The position numbers and the translations under genes were made by a program. Shown here in pieces: positions 24,917 through 35,400 of a stretch of 64,000 bases of DNA (positions are counted from its first letter, which is position 1; the number at the start of each line of letters is the position of its first letter). The notes below the pieces were generated by a model. The model saw only the letters and a list, made by a program, of their open reading frames with translations. It had not been told where the DNA came from and did not search any database. This DNA comes from Pseudomarimonas salicorniae (lineage in GTDB: Bacteria; Pseudomonadota; Gammaproteobacteria; Xanthomonadales; Xanthomonadaceae), in NCBI RefSeq assembly GCF_023156535.1, contig NZ_JALNMH010000013.1:62001-126000 (forward strand), read 5' to 3'.

Positions 24917-27901
24917 GTGGAAGAACAAGCCACCTCCGGCGCCCTGCGTCGAGACACTCATCCCGCCCGCGCCTGCCGCGCGGCCCCGCTTGCGGCGATC
25001 CTGGCGGCCCTGATATCCGCGCTCGCATCGCCCCGGGCACTCGGAGATGGAGTCCAGGCCGCCGGAGCGGAGCGGGTGGGGCGCTCCACCGACGCCGTGG
25101 CCGCGGCGCAGGCTACCGGGTTGCTGGCCTCGGGGGGTCTCCGGGTGGGAGCTGCGGCCCTGGCCGACCTGGATGGCGATGGCGATGCGGATCTGGTCAT
25201 CGGAGCCGACGGAAACGGGGATCGCTTCTACCGGAACGATGGCAGCGGTGGCTTCCACGGGTCGGGCATCGTCCTCTGGCCCGGCATCCAGAGATCGGAG
25301 AGCCTGAGGGTGGGGGACATCGACGGCGATGGCCATGCGGACGTGGTGGCGGCCCGGTTTGGCACGAACGACCTGCTTTACCGAAACCTCGGCAACGGAA
25401 GCTTCGCCGCCGGCGAGCCGATCTCTTCCGATCGTGACATGACCCGCGCGCTGGCGGTCGGCGACGTCGATGGTGATGGCGATCTCGACCTCGCGTTCGG
25501 TGGCGAGGGCATCAACGCGGCGGCCTCTGCGACCGCGTCACGACGAGTGTCCAAGGGCAATGAAGGCCCGGTGTTGCGCCTCTACCTCAACGACGGTGAT
25601 GGCGGGTTCCCGGCCAGCGGGACGCCGGTCGGCACCATCGGCGACACTCACGGCATCTTCGATCTCGCCTTCGGCGACCTCGACGGTGACGGCGACCTCG
25701 ACCTCGTCGCCGCGCGGCAACAGCGAAACCGCGTGTTCCTCAATGACGGTAGCGGCCAGTTCGATACCGGCACGCCGCTCGGAGTGGAAACCGACCAGAC
25801 CTTGTCCATCGCACTGGGCGATGTCGATGGTGACGGGGATCTCGACATCGTCGCGGGAAACCCCAGCCGTCTGAACCGTCTGTACCGCAACGACGGCAGC
25901 GCGGGCTTCCCGGCTGTCGGCGAAGCGCTAGGGGCCGAAGTGGACGCAACCTCCGGCGTGGCCCTTGTGGACATCGACGGTGACGGTGATCTCGATCTCC
26001 TGGTGGCGAACCGGGGCGCCGATGATCGCCTCTACCTCAATGACGGCGACGGACTCTTCCCCACCGTTCGATCCATCGGTGAGTCGGAGGTTTTCTCTGA
26101 AGCCTTGCTTGTCGGTGATCTCGATCGCGATGGCGATGCCGACGTCTTCTTTGGCAACCGAAGCGCGCCAAGCCGGGTCTACTTCAATGATGGCTTCGGC
26201 GGGCTGGCCTCCGAGCACCAGGTCCTGCTCTACGGCAGCCGCGAGGCTTTTCTGCGCGACATCGATGCCGGCCTCGCCAGCGCGCCCTATGCGATCGACC
26301 GCAACCCCGTCGAGCCGTTCACCAGTGGACAGGTCGAGCTGGCGGGCGCCGAGGGCTCGCGGCTCGATTTCTCTACCTGGCCGGCGGACTTCCCCGACGA
26401 CAACGACATCGAGCTGGCCCTGTTCGGCACCGAGAATCTTGACGTCCGCCATCTCGGCGGTCCGATCCATGCGCTGGGTTTCGAGTTCGACGACCCCAGC
26501 GGCGGCAGCACGCCGTCGACCTTCACCCTCACCGCGCTCAAGGGGGATGTCCCCGTGGCGCGGCTCAGCTTCGACACCCCGCGCAGTCCGCCGCCGCGCG
26601 ACTTCATCGGCCTGTGGTCGGAGCTGCCCTTTGACCGCATCGAGCTGCGCGAAACCAGCGCCGCCAACGAGAACGAGTACATCGGCGCGTTCTACGTCAG
26701 CGCGATGCCGCCGCCCCCGATCGAGCGACGGCGCAGCATCCTGCAAGACCCTGGTGCCGCAGCCGGCCAGGCGGTCGGCCATGCCCTGGCTTCCAGCGAC
26801 GGGCGCTTGCTGGTCTCCGCCCCGCCCTTTCCGAGTGCGCAGGTTGGCGGACGGAATGCCTTCCATGTCCGCGGCAGCGACGGTCGTTGGCGTCTGGAGC
26901 AGGGCGTGCCGTCGGCGCCTGGCGACGCCCGCGGGCGGGCCGTGGCGCTGGCGGGCGAAGTCGCCGTGCTGGCCGAGTATTCGCCGCCTGCGCTGGGCGG
27001 CGCCGTGCCGCGGGTGCATTACCTGCGCCGTGGTCCGGCCGGCTGGCAGGTCGAGCAGGTCTTCGGCACGGCCGACGACATCGGCTACATCAGCGCGGTG
27101 GCGGTCTCGGAGGGCAGGGTCTTCATCGGCATGCCGTTCGACACTGAAGGGGACTACCGCGGCAGCGTGCAGATCTTCGAGTTCTCCGGACCACCGGCCG
27201 ACACCTGGGAGCTGACCACACTGCGCGGCATCGACGACGGCCTCGGCGGCGGCGGCGAACGTTTCGGGACCGCGCTGGCGGTGCAGGGCGACCGGCTCTT
27301 CGTCGGCGCCACCGGCAGCGGTTTGCCGGGCAGCGGACGCGTGGCGGTCTTCCTGCGCCGGGGCCCCGCAGACTGGGTGCAGGAGCCGGACGTCAAAGGC
27401 CTGCCCAGTCAGCTGTTTCAGGATTTCGGAGCCGCCCTCGCGGTGGAGGGCGATCTGCTGATCGTCGGCGCTCCAGGATTCGACCGCTACGAGCACGACC
27501 ACCGCGGCGCGGTCTACCTGTTCCAGAGGCAGCCCGATGGCCAATGGACGTCCGTCGATATCATCCACGCGCTGCCCGGGGAATTCGAGCTGGGGTGGCG
27601 CGTTACGCTGGCCTCAGGCCGCGGCCTGCTCGGCATCCGCGATGACCGCAGCTTCGGCGGAGCGGTGGGCAGTGCCCGGGTGGTCGAGCCCAATCTGGCC
27701 GGTCAGTGGGTCACCTCGCGCAAGCTGCTCGCCGGCAATGCGGACTTCTTCGCCAGCGGCCTTGCCGCCTTCGCGGGCGGCTGGGCGGTCGGTGCGCCGG
27801 TGAAGTCGTTCTCTCGTTCGTCTCCGCTACTGGACGCCGATGCGAAGGGCAGGGTCTACCTGTTCAGTGACACCCTGCTGGAGGCCAGCTTCGAGGACTA
27901 G
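24917..27901 (+). CDS. exported FG-GAP/VCBS-repeat protein with LF-x-D...FED C-terminus
   Basis: 994 residues from the GTG at 24917, which has GGGAG six bases upstream and opens a signal peptide (n-region with arginines, core APLAAILAALISALA). The ATG at 24848 would add 23 residues but has no ribosome site. Seven FG-GAP/VCBS blades of the form D[LIV]DGDG[DH]xD (last one DLDRDGDAD) occupy about residues 75-420. A middle beta domain and a second set of integrin-like blades (GTALAVQGDRLFVGA, GAALAVEGDLLIVGAPG) follow. The Asp loops should bind calcium. The end is RVYLFSDTLLEASFED. Likely secreted or surface bound; ligand unknown. A sigma-54-type promoter precedes it. Confidence 0.8.
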   Translation: MEEQATSGALRRDTHPARACRAAPLAAILAALISALASPRALGDGVQAAGAERVGRSTDAVAAAQATGLLASGGLRVGAAALADLDGDGDADLVIGADGNGDRFYRNDGSGGFHGSGIVLWPGIQRSESLRVGDIDGDGHADVVAARFGTNDLLYRNLGNGSFAAGEPISSDRDMTRALAVGDVDGDGDLDLAFGGEGINAAASATASRRVSKGNEGPVLRLYLNDGDGGFPASGTPVGTIGDTHGIFDLAFGDLDGDGDLDLVAARQQRNRVFLNDGSGQFDTGTPLGVETDQTLSIALGDVDGDGDLDIVAGNPSRLNRLYRNDGSAGFPAVGEALGAEVDATSGVALVDIDGDGDLDLLVANRGADDRLYLNDGDGLFPTVRSIGESEVFSEALLVGDLDRDGDADVFFGNRSAPSRVYFNDGFGGLASEHQVLLYGSREAFLRDIDAGLASAPYAIDRNPVEPFTSGQVELAGAEGSRLDFSTWPADFPDDNDIELALFGTENLDVRHLGGPIHALGFEFDDPSGGSTPSTFTLTALKGDVPVARLSFDTPRSPPPRDFIGLWSELPFDRIELRETSAANENEYIGAFYVSAMPPPPIERRRSILQDPGAAAGQAVGHALASSDGRLLVSAPPFPSAQVGGRNAFHVRGSDGRWRLEQGVPSAPGDARGRAVALAGEVAVLAEYSPPALGGAVPRVHYLRRGPAGWQVEQVFGTADDIGYISAVAVSEGRVFIGMPFDTEGDYRGSVQIFEFSGPPADTWELTTLRGIDDGLGGGGERFGTALAVQGDRLFVGATGSGLPGSGRVAVFLRRGPADWVQEPDVKGLPSQLFQDFGAALAVEGDLLIVGAPGFDRYEHDHRGAVYLFQRQPDGQWTSVDIIHALPGEFELGWRVTLASGRGLLGIRDDRSFGGAVGSARVVEPNLAGQWVTSRKLLAGNADFFASGLAAFAGGWAVGAPVKSFSRSSPLLDADAKGRVYLFSDTLLEASFED

Positions 27902-27951
27902 GCGCCCGGGGGACGCGCCGGGCACCTGCGCCTGGGCCTTACACTAGCCGC

Positions 27952-29106
27952 ATGCTGCAGCTGCCTCCGCTCGCCCTCTACATCCATATCCCCTGGTGCG
28001 TGAAGAAGTGCCCCTATTGCGACTTCAATTCGCACGGGCAGAAAGGCGCGCTGCCGCAGGACGACTACGTCGGCGCGCTGCTGCGCGACCTCGAGCAGGA
28101 TCTGCCCCTGGTCTGGGGGCGTACCGTGACCAGCATCTTCTTCGGTGGCGGCACCCCTTCGCTGTTCAGCGCAGGCCATATCGCGGCGATCCTCGATGGC
28201 GTGGCCGCGCGAATCCGCCTGCGGCCGGGACTGGAGGTCACCCTGGAGACCAATCCCGGGACCACCGAGTTCGACCGCTTCGGCGGCTACCGCGAGGCCG
28301 GGGTCAACCGGATCAGCTTCGGCGTGCAGAGCTTCGATGACGGCTGCCTGGCGCGGCTTGGCCGCATCCACGACAGCGCGCAGGCCGAGCGGGCGGTCAA
28401 GCTGGCCCAGGACGCGGGCCTCGACAACATCAACCTTGACCTGATGTATGCCCTGCCGGGCCAGAACCTGGAGATGGCGGAACTCGATGTTCAACGGGCC
28501 CTCGACCTTTCGCCGGCCCACATCAGCCACTACCAGCTGACCCTGGAACCCAACACCCTGTTCCACGCCCGGCCGCCCTCCGGGCTGCCCGATGAGGATG
28601 GCGCCTGGGACATGCAGGAGCGCTGCCAGGCCCTGCTCGCCGAGGCCGGCTTCGCCCAGTACGAGGTCTCCGCCTATGCCCGAGAGGGACGGCAGTGCCA
28701 GCACAACCTCAACTACTGGCGCTTCGGCGACTACCTCGGCATCGGCGCTGGCGCCCACGGCAAGCTGACCCTCCCGGCCGAGCAGCGCATCCTGCGCCGC
28801 TGGAAGACCAAGCACCCCGACGCCTATCTCGCGGCTGCTGGATCGCCACAGGCGATCGGCGGCGACGAGGCGCTGGAGCCGGCGCAGTTGCCCTTCGAAT
28901 TCATGCTCAACGCCTTGCGCCTCGGAGAGGGCTTCGATCTCGGCCTGTTCGAGCAGCGCACCGGGCTGGGCCGCGAGGCGATCATGCCCGCCCTGCGCTC
29001 CGGCCAGATCCGCGGCTGGCTGGCCGAGGAGGGCGATCACTGGCGGCCCACGCCGTTCGGGGCACGCTTCCTCAACGACGTGATGGCCTCGTTCCTGCCC
29101 GACTGA
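27952..29106 (+). CDS. hemW: HemW, radical SAM haem chaperone
   Basis: 384 residues, as expected. The radical-SAM cluster motif CVKKCPYC (Cys16, 20, 23) follows LALYIHIPW, and then come FFGGGTPSLF and FGVQSFDDGCLARLGRIH, all typical of HemW. The tyrosine/asparagine-rich block CQHNLNYWRFGDYLGIGAGAH is also conserved. HemW binds haem and helps insert it into respiratory proteins; it lacks the extra N-terminal cysteine of HemN. The gene starts 50 bp after the FG-GAP gene; the CPXCG gene follows after 22 bp. Confidence 0.93.
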   Translation: MLQLPPLALYIHIPWCVKKCPYCDFNSHGQKGALPQDDYVGALLRDLEQDLPLVWGRTVTSIFFGGGTPSLFSAGHIAAILDGVAARIRLRPGLEVTLETNPGTTEFDRFGGYREAGVNRISFGVQSFDDGCLARLGRIHDSAQAERAVKLAQDAGLDNINLDLMYALPGQNLEMAELDVQRALDLSPAHISHYQLTLEPNTLFHARPPSGLPDEDGAWDMQERCQALLAEAGFAQYEVSAYAREGRQCQHNLNYWRFGDYLGIGAGAHGKLTLPAEQRILRRWKTKHPDAYLAAAGSPQAIGGDEALEPAQLPFEFMLNALRLGEGFDLGLFEQRTGLGREAIMPALRSGQIRGWLAEEGDHWRPTPFGARFLNDVMASFLPD

Positions 29107-29128
29107 GCCGCGTCCGGAGGATCCCTGC

Positions 29129-29296
29129 ATGCCCGACTCGCAACGCGTCACCTGCCCCTGGTGCGGCGAACGCTTCGAGACCTTTGTCGACGACTCCGAA
29201 GGCGCCGCCGACTACACCGAGGACTGCCCGGTCTGCTGCCGGCCGATCCTGATGCATCTCGGCGATGAGGGCGATCTCTGGATCGAGAGGGAGTAG
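29129..29296 (+). CDS. CPXCG-motif small cysteine-rich protein
   Basis: 55 residues: MPDSQRVTCPWCGERFETF, an acidic middle, then EDCPVCCRPI and a C-terminal DEGDLWIERE. The paired CPxC motifs should hold one zinc ion (rubredoxin-like knuckle). Proteins of this kind are known in gammaproteobacteria as CPXCG family, function unknown. GGAGG lies eight bases before the ATG. It follows hemW by 22 bp and is probably cotranscribed with it. Confidence 0.85.
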   Translation: MPDSQRVTCPWCGERFETFVDDSEGAADYTEDCPVCCRPILMHLGDEGDLWIERE

Positions 29297-29313
29297 CGGT
29301 GAGCGGCGGGTGA

Positions 29314-29444
29314 GGGCGCGAAGAAGACCTTCCACAACACCCGAATGTAGGAGCCAGCTTGCTGGCGATCGTCGCTTCCGGGGCGCCTATCGCCAGCAAG
29401 CTGGCTCCTACAGCGGGACCGGGGCGAATGCGAACTTCGCGCCC
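29314..29444. repeat. 131-bp mosaic element (palindrome C) with perfect inverted ends
   Basis: GGGCGCGAAG (29314-29323) and CTTCGCGCCC (29435-29444) are exact inverses. Between them is palindrome C at 29347-29411, identical over 65 bp to 6400-6464. It starts 18 bp after the CPXCG stop and ends 99 bp before the stop of the converging kinase gene. No other feature is seen in 29297-29543. Confidence 0.9.
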
Positions 29445-29543
29445 GTTGCTCGCACTCGACCGCCCCCGCCCGCGCAGCGGTCGGAATGGTCAAACCGCAC
29501 GTCGGTGCGGCCCGCTGCACTCGATGATCTGCGCAGACGCACA

Positions 29544-32486
29544 CTACTCCTCGATCGTCTCGTCGAGCACCGGAAAGGCGACCCAGAATCGCGTGCCTCC
29601 GCCTTCCGCGTCCTCGAACCAGATCCGACCGCCCATGCCCTCGACCAGGCCGCGACTGATGGCCAGACCAAGGCCGGTTCCGCCAGGCCGGCGGCGGTCC
29701 GAGCTGTCGGCCTGGGCGAAGCGCTCGAAGATCTGGTGACGGAAGTCCTCGGGTATGCCGGGCCCGCGGTCGCGGATGCAGATCAGCGCCTCGCCGCCTC
29801 GGCAGAGCAGCTCGACCTCCACTCGGTCTCCTGGCGGGGTGAACTTGATCGCATTTGAAAGCAGGTTGACCAGCACCTGGGCGAGGCGCAGCGGATCGAC
29901 ACGGACCGCGGGCGGGATCTCGGGAGGGGTGACGTCGATCTGCACCCTGCGGTCGGAAAGATAGGATCGGGTGCTCTCCACCGCCGCCTTCACCGCCTCG
30001 CCCATGTCGACCCGGTCGGGCCGGAATACCAGCATGCCGGCGGCCAGTTTCTCGGCATCCAGAAGATCGTTGATCAGCAGCCCCAGCCGCTCGCTGTTGC
30101 CTTCGGCGGCGCGAAGCGCCTGGGCCGCCTGCTCGGGCAATACGCCGAGCTTTCCGCTGTTGACCAGCTTGAGCGAACCGCTGATCACCGTCAGCGGCGT
30201 GCGCAGCTCATGGCTTACGGTGGCGATGAACTCGTTCTTGGCCTGTTCGGCACGCCGGCTGGCGGTGATGTCGCGGGCGACGCCCAGGTAGCCGGTGATG
30301 CGACCGTCCTCGTCACGCATGGCGGTCACGGTCTGCGAGACCTCCAGTGCCCGGCCGCTCGCAGTCAGGTAATGCCACTCCCGGGTCTCTGCGCCGTCGC
30401 GTTCGGCCTGGGAGACGAGCGCGCGCATGGGCGTGGGGCTCGGATCCTGCTCGTTGGCCAGCGCGCGCGCGCGCGACTGCAGCTCCCCGGAGTCGATCAG
30501 TTCGACCAGTCGGCGCCTGCCGACCACGGCCTCGGGGCGGTAGCCGAGCATGCGTTCAGCGCCGGCGTTGAACAGGATGACCAGGCCGTCGATGTCGGTA
30601 GCGATGATCGAGACTTCCGACGCTGCGCGCAGCACGCTTTTCAGCGTGCGGGCGGTTTCCGCCAGACGGCTGCGCTCGCGCTCCAGCGCATCGCGGTGCC
30701 GGGTTACCTCGGTCACATCGGTGGCCACAGCAAGGAAGCCGGTGATGAGTTCGCCATCGCGCTCGGGCAGCAGCCGCCAGTGGGTCTTGCGCACGCCTCC
30801 GTTCCCGGGCTCGGGCAGGTCGCGTTCGAACTCGCTCTCGCGGCCGGCGAGGGCCTCGGCGACATGTGGCCGGAGTCCCTCGGTGAAGCTCCGGCCCCAC
30901 AGCTGCTCCATGGTCTGGCCGGCAACGGGCTCGGCCGGCGATGCAAACCAGTCCCGGCTCGAGCGGTTGGCCACCCGGCAGCACAGCGCGCGATCCCATG
31001 AGGCGATCAGTGAAGGCACCGCGTCGAGCACCAGCTGAAGCTCGCGGCGAATCGATTCCAGCTCGCGGGTACGTTCGCCGACCAGGGCCTCCAGGCGGGT
31101 GTTGAAGTTGCGCAGCCGGCGTTCGGATTCGCGCCGCTGCGAAATGTCGTGGATCACGCAGGAGTGGCCGACGGTCCGGCCATGCGTGTCGACTATGGCG
31201 CTGCGCGAAAAGCTCACCTCCAGCCGCCGCCCGTCGTGCAGCTCGAGCGTGCGCTCGCTGGCGTCGCCTGTCTCCTCGTGCGAGGGCCCCTGGATCACCC
31301 GTGCGATGTCCTGGAGGCGCTGGCCGAGCGCCTCGGAAGTTTGCAGGCCGAACAACCGCTCGGATGCCGGGTTCCAGAACATGATCCTTCCATCCTCGGA
31401 CTCGCCGAACATGGCGTCCGAGGCATGGGCGACGATGTCGCCCAAGCGCTGTTGTTGCAGTGCCAGCTCGCGACGGCGCGCGCGCGCCTGGCGGGCCGCC
31501 TCGGCCAGCGAGGCGAGCAGCAGGCTGAGCAGCAGGCCGGCGACGAGAGTGTGCGTCGGCGATACCAGGTTGAGCGGGGCCTCGAACCCCGGCAGGGCAT
31601 AGGTCCGGACCGACCATGCCCGGCCATAGATGACTGCCGAAACGCTGCTCGATGCGCTGCCCGGTTCGAGGCTGTCGGAAGACTGGTAGAGCGGTACGCG
31701 TTCGCCGCTGGCCGAGGCGTGCGCCTCGTCCATCACCACGATGTGGGTGTTCGGGGCCCAGCGGCCGATGCCTGCAAGCACTTCGGACATCACCAGCGGC
31801 GTGTAGCTCCAGCCGAATGCCTCGCGTTCGCGCGCCGCCACCGAATCGGGCGTGCCGGCGCTCCGATACACCGGCATCAGCACCAGCAGCCCCTGGGCCA
31901 CCTGCCCGCTGGCCTGGACCAGGGTGATCGGCGCGGTAACGATGGGCTCGCCTTCGCGCATCGCCCGTTCCGCCGCCTGCCTGCGATTGGCCTCGGAGCC
32001 GATGTCGAGGCCGACGGCCTGCTGGTTGCGTGACACCGGTTCGATGTACTCGATCACGTAGTGATCACCGGCATGCGGCGCCAGTTCGCGCACGGCGAAG
32101 TCAGGCCGCTGCTCGCGGACCCGCGCCAGGAAGCTCTCCAGTCCGGCGGGCGGAACGCGCCGGATGAAGCCGAACCCGCGGGCGCCGCGAAACTCGTCGT
32201 CGACGTCGCGGGTCGCCGCGTAACGCAGGAAGGCCGCGTGGTCGAGCTCCCCCTCGCCCACGGAGATCACCGCGCCGCGGGCGCCGCGCAGTCCGTACTG
32301 GTACAGCCTGAGCCGACGCTCGACCTCCTCGGCGACCCGGGCGCTGGCTTCTTCCAGCGACTGGGTGAGTCGACGCGAATTGCTTTCGCGTTGCCGATCC
32401 ATCCCCACCAGGCTGGCGATGACGCCGACCAGCAGCAGCCATGGAGCCGGGCGGCGGAATGCGCGGCGGGCGTCGCCCCGGCTCAT
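29544..32486 (-). CDS. CHASE-PAS-PAS-PAS sensor histidine kinase
   Basis: 980 residues. Transmembrane segments at about 14-29 and 311-330 flank a periplasmic CHASE domain (about 60-290; FRGARGFGFIRRVP). Three PAS domains follow (about 345-465, 480-600, 615-750), then HisKA with phospho-accepting His759 in ATVSHELRTPL, and a complete ATPase (NLLSNAIKF, DRGPGIP, GGTGLGLAIS). There is no receiver domain. Its ATG overlaps the stop of the hybrid kinase upstream (ATGA), so both are made together. CHASE ligands are usually small diffusible molecules; which one is unknown. Confidence 0.92.
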   Translation of the reverse strand: MSRGDARRAFRRPAPWLLLVGVIASLVGMDRQRESNSRRLTQSLEEASARVAEEVERRLRLYQYGLRGARGAVISVGEGELDHAAFLRYAATRDVDDEFRGARGFGFIRRVPPAGLESFLARVREQRPDFAVRELAPHAGDHYVIEYIEPVSRNQQAVGLDIGSEANRRQAAERAMREGEPIVTAPITLVQASGQVAQGLLVLMPVYRSAGTPDSVAAREREAFGWSYTPLVMSEVLAGIGRWAPNTHIVVMDEAHASASGERVPLYQSSDSLEPGSASSSVSAVIYGRAWSVRTYALPGFEAPLNLVSPTHTLVAGLLLSLLLASLAEAARQARARRRELALQQQRLGDIVAHASDAMFGESEDGRIMFWNPASERLFGLQTSEALGQRLQDIARVIQGPSHEETGDASERTLELHDGRRLEVSFSRSAIVDTHGRTVGHSCVIHDISQRRESERRLRNFNTRLEALVGERTRELESIRRELQLVLDAVPSLIASWDRALCCRVANRSSRDWFASPAEPVAGQTMEQLWGRSFTEGLRPHVAEALAGRESEFERDLPEPGNGGVRKTHWRLLPERDGELITGFLAVATDVTEVTRHRDALERERSRLAETARTLKSVLRAASEVSIIATDIDGLVILFNAGAERMLGYRPEAVVGRRRLVELIDSGELQSRARALANEQDPSPTPMRALVSQAERDGAETREWHYLTASGRALEVSQTVTAMRDEDGRITGYLGVARDITASRRAEQAKNEFIATVSHELRTPLTVISGSLKLVNSGKLGVLPEQAAQALRAAEGNSERLGLLINDLLDAEKLAAGMLVFRPDRVDMGEAVKAAVESTRSYLSDRRVQIDVTPPEIPPAVRVDPLRLAQVLVNLLSNAIKFTPPGDRVEVELLCRGGEALICIRDRGPGIPEDFRHQIFERFAQADSSDRRRPGGTGLGLAISRGLVEGMGGRIWFEDAEGGGTRFWVAFPVLDETIEE

Positions 32487-35400
32487 TGATCAGGCTCCGC
32501 ATTGCCACCCGTACGGGCACCGAGACGGCTGGCTGCCCGGCGCAGCGCTGTCAGATCGAGCAGTTCGGCGGCCGTTCCGACCGCGGCCCAGTCGGCATCG
32601 CCGGGATGTGCGTCGGCAAGACCGCGCAGGCCGGCCAGCGAGTCCATCTCGCCCTGCTCCAGACCACGGATGAGGCCGGCCAGCGCTTCGAGCTCGTTGC
32701 CGGGAGCGTCGCCCGCGGTCCGCGGTACGGGAGATTCCTGAACATCCGGCTGCGTCAGCCGGGTCTCCAGCGCTGCCCGGGAAGCCTGGACCAGCTGTTC
32801 CAGTGCGCCCAGCTGCGGCAGGAGCTGCTCGCTGCGGACGTCCGGATCGCGGGCGAGATCCTCGAGGTGCGCCGACTGCCGCGCAAGCCGCGGCGCGCCG
32901 ACCGTCGCCGCGACACCCTTGAGCGCGTGCGCTACCGTGGCGGCTTCCGAGGTGTCCCCGTGTCGGCAGGCTTCCTGAAGGTCCGCCATCAGACGTTTGG
33001 CCTCGGCGGGGAAGCGTTGCAGGGCGCGCTGCAGGGCCTGCCGGTTTCCGGCGAAGCGACGCAGCTGAAGCTCGGCCGCCTCGACCAGCGGTGCCTCCCA
33101 TGGGCCGTCGGCGGTCGGAGTGACCGGTGAGGCCGCTGGCTGAGGAGAGCGCAGCGGGCGTCCCAGTACCCTCAGCATCACGGCCACCAGCTGATCGATG
33201 TCGAACGGCTTGCCGAGGTGCGCGTCCATGCCCGCGGCCAGGCACAGGTCGCGGTCACGGGCGTAGGCATTGGCCGTGAGTGCGACCACCGGCAGCGAGA
33301 CATGACCGGCCTTGCGCAGGGCACGCGTGGCGGCCAGGCCGTCCAGCCGCGGCATCTGCAGGTCCATCAGCACGGCGTCGAAGCGCACCCCTTCACTGGT
33401 GATGGCGGCGACCGCCGCCTCGCCGTCCCCGACGCAGGTGACCTCGGCGCCTTCAGCCTGCATCAGCTCGAGCGCAACCTCGCGGTTCAGGGGGTTGTCC
33501 TCGGCCAACAGCAGTCGCAGCCCCTCGAGCCGGCGGCCCCGAATCGCGGCATCGGTCGGCGAATCCTCTCCGAGTACGGCCTGGATAAGCTGTCCCGGGG
33601 TGACCGGTTTGGCCAGCCAGGGCCAGGATTGCCCGGGCTCGACGCGAAGCGCCTCGGCAAACTCGTCGCCATGGGCCGTCACCAGCAGGATCCGTGGTGT
33701 GGGCTTGAGGTCAAGCTCAACGATACGCCGGGCAAGGTCGAGTCCGTCCATATCGGGTAGCCGATAGTCGAGCAGGAGCACGTCGAAGGGGTCCGCTGGC
33801 GCGGCAGCGGAGACGGTCTCCAGTGCAGAGAAGCCGGAGCCTGCGAGATCGCAGCGACAGCCCATGGCCTCCAGCATGCTGCCGATCACCTCGCGGCAGA
33901 GCGCACTGTCGTCGACCACCAGGGCGCGCTGCCCTTCGAGTGGCGGGCGTGCATCGCCGCCGGCCATTTCGCCCGCCAGACCAAAGGCAAGCGTGAAGCT
34001 GAAGCAGCTGCCTACCCCCACCTCGCTGCTCCCCTCCAGCTGACCGCCCATGGCTTCGATCAGGCGGCGGCTGATGACCAGGCCGAGGCCGCTGCCGCCG
34101 AACCGACGGCTGGTGCTGGCGTCCGCCTGGACGAAGGGACGGAACACCCTTGCCAGCTGGTCAGGACTCATGCCGATGCCGCTGTCGCGCATTTCGAAGC
34201 TGATCCGCACTGCCCGCTCGTCCTGCCCGACGCAGCGCGCCTTGAGTACCACGCTGCCCACCTCGGTGAATTTCAGCGCGTTGCCGGCCAGATTGGCGAG
34301 CACCTGCTGCAGGCGCAGGCGATCGCCACGCAGGGTAGGCGGGATACGCGGGTCAAGGTCGAACATCAGCTCGACCTGGCTGGAGCGACGCTGCTCGCCG
34401 ACCAGCACCGCCAGATCACGGAACAGTGATTCAGGGGAGAATGGCGCCGATTCGATCTCGAGCCTGTCGGCCTCGATCCGGGAGAAATCGAGCACGTCGT
34501 CGAGCAGGCGGAGCAGCGATCGCGCCGCCATCGAGGCCTTGCGCGCATAGTCGCGCATCTGGGCCGCCGCGCCACCGCGCTCGATCAGAGCCAGCATGCC
34601 GAGCACCGCGTTCAGCGGCGTCCGGATCTCGTGGCTCATGTTGGCGACGAACTGGCTCTTCGCGCGATCAGCCTGTTCAGCCCGGCCCAGTGCCCGCTGC
34701 AGCGCCGCGGTGCGCAGCTCGACCTCGCCCTCGAGACGGGCATGGTCGTCGGCGAGGCGCTCGGCGGCCACGTGTTCTCCGGTGATGTCACGGGCGATCA
34801 CCGATGCGCCGACAACCCTGCCTTCGCCATCGCGAACCGGGGAGAGCGTGGCCGAGATGCTGATCGTCCGCCCGTCCTTGTGCAGTCGTTCGGTCCTGAG
34901 CTGCCGCACCACATTGCCCGAGGCAATGGAGGCGAGGTTGTCGCGTTCGTCCTGCCGGCGCTCTTCGGGCACCACGTCGAAGATCGAGCGGCCAATCATT
35001 TCGGCCGCGCTCCAGCCGAGCAGTCGTTCAGCGCCGCGATTCCAGCTGGTGACCTCGCCGGCCAGGGTCTTGCCGATGATGGCGTCCTGCGAGCCCTCGA
35101 CGATGGCGGCCAGGCGGCTCTGTTCCAGGCGGAGGGCCAGCAGCCGCTGCTCGCCACGCCGGAACAGCAGGGCGCCGGCCAGGGCCACGACGGCGAGCAG
35201 CCCCGCGATCAGCAATGCGTCCTGCCGCGACCGCTGCACCTGCCGCGCCATCAGGTCGGGGGAGGCCACCATGTGCAGCCGCATCGCCTCGCCGTCGCCG
35301 ATCTGCGGCGCAAGCCGCAGCAGGGAGGTGGCCACCATCAGCGGCTGTCCGTAGGCGACGTGCTGCCAATCCTCCACGCGCGTCTCGCCATCCTCGCGCC

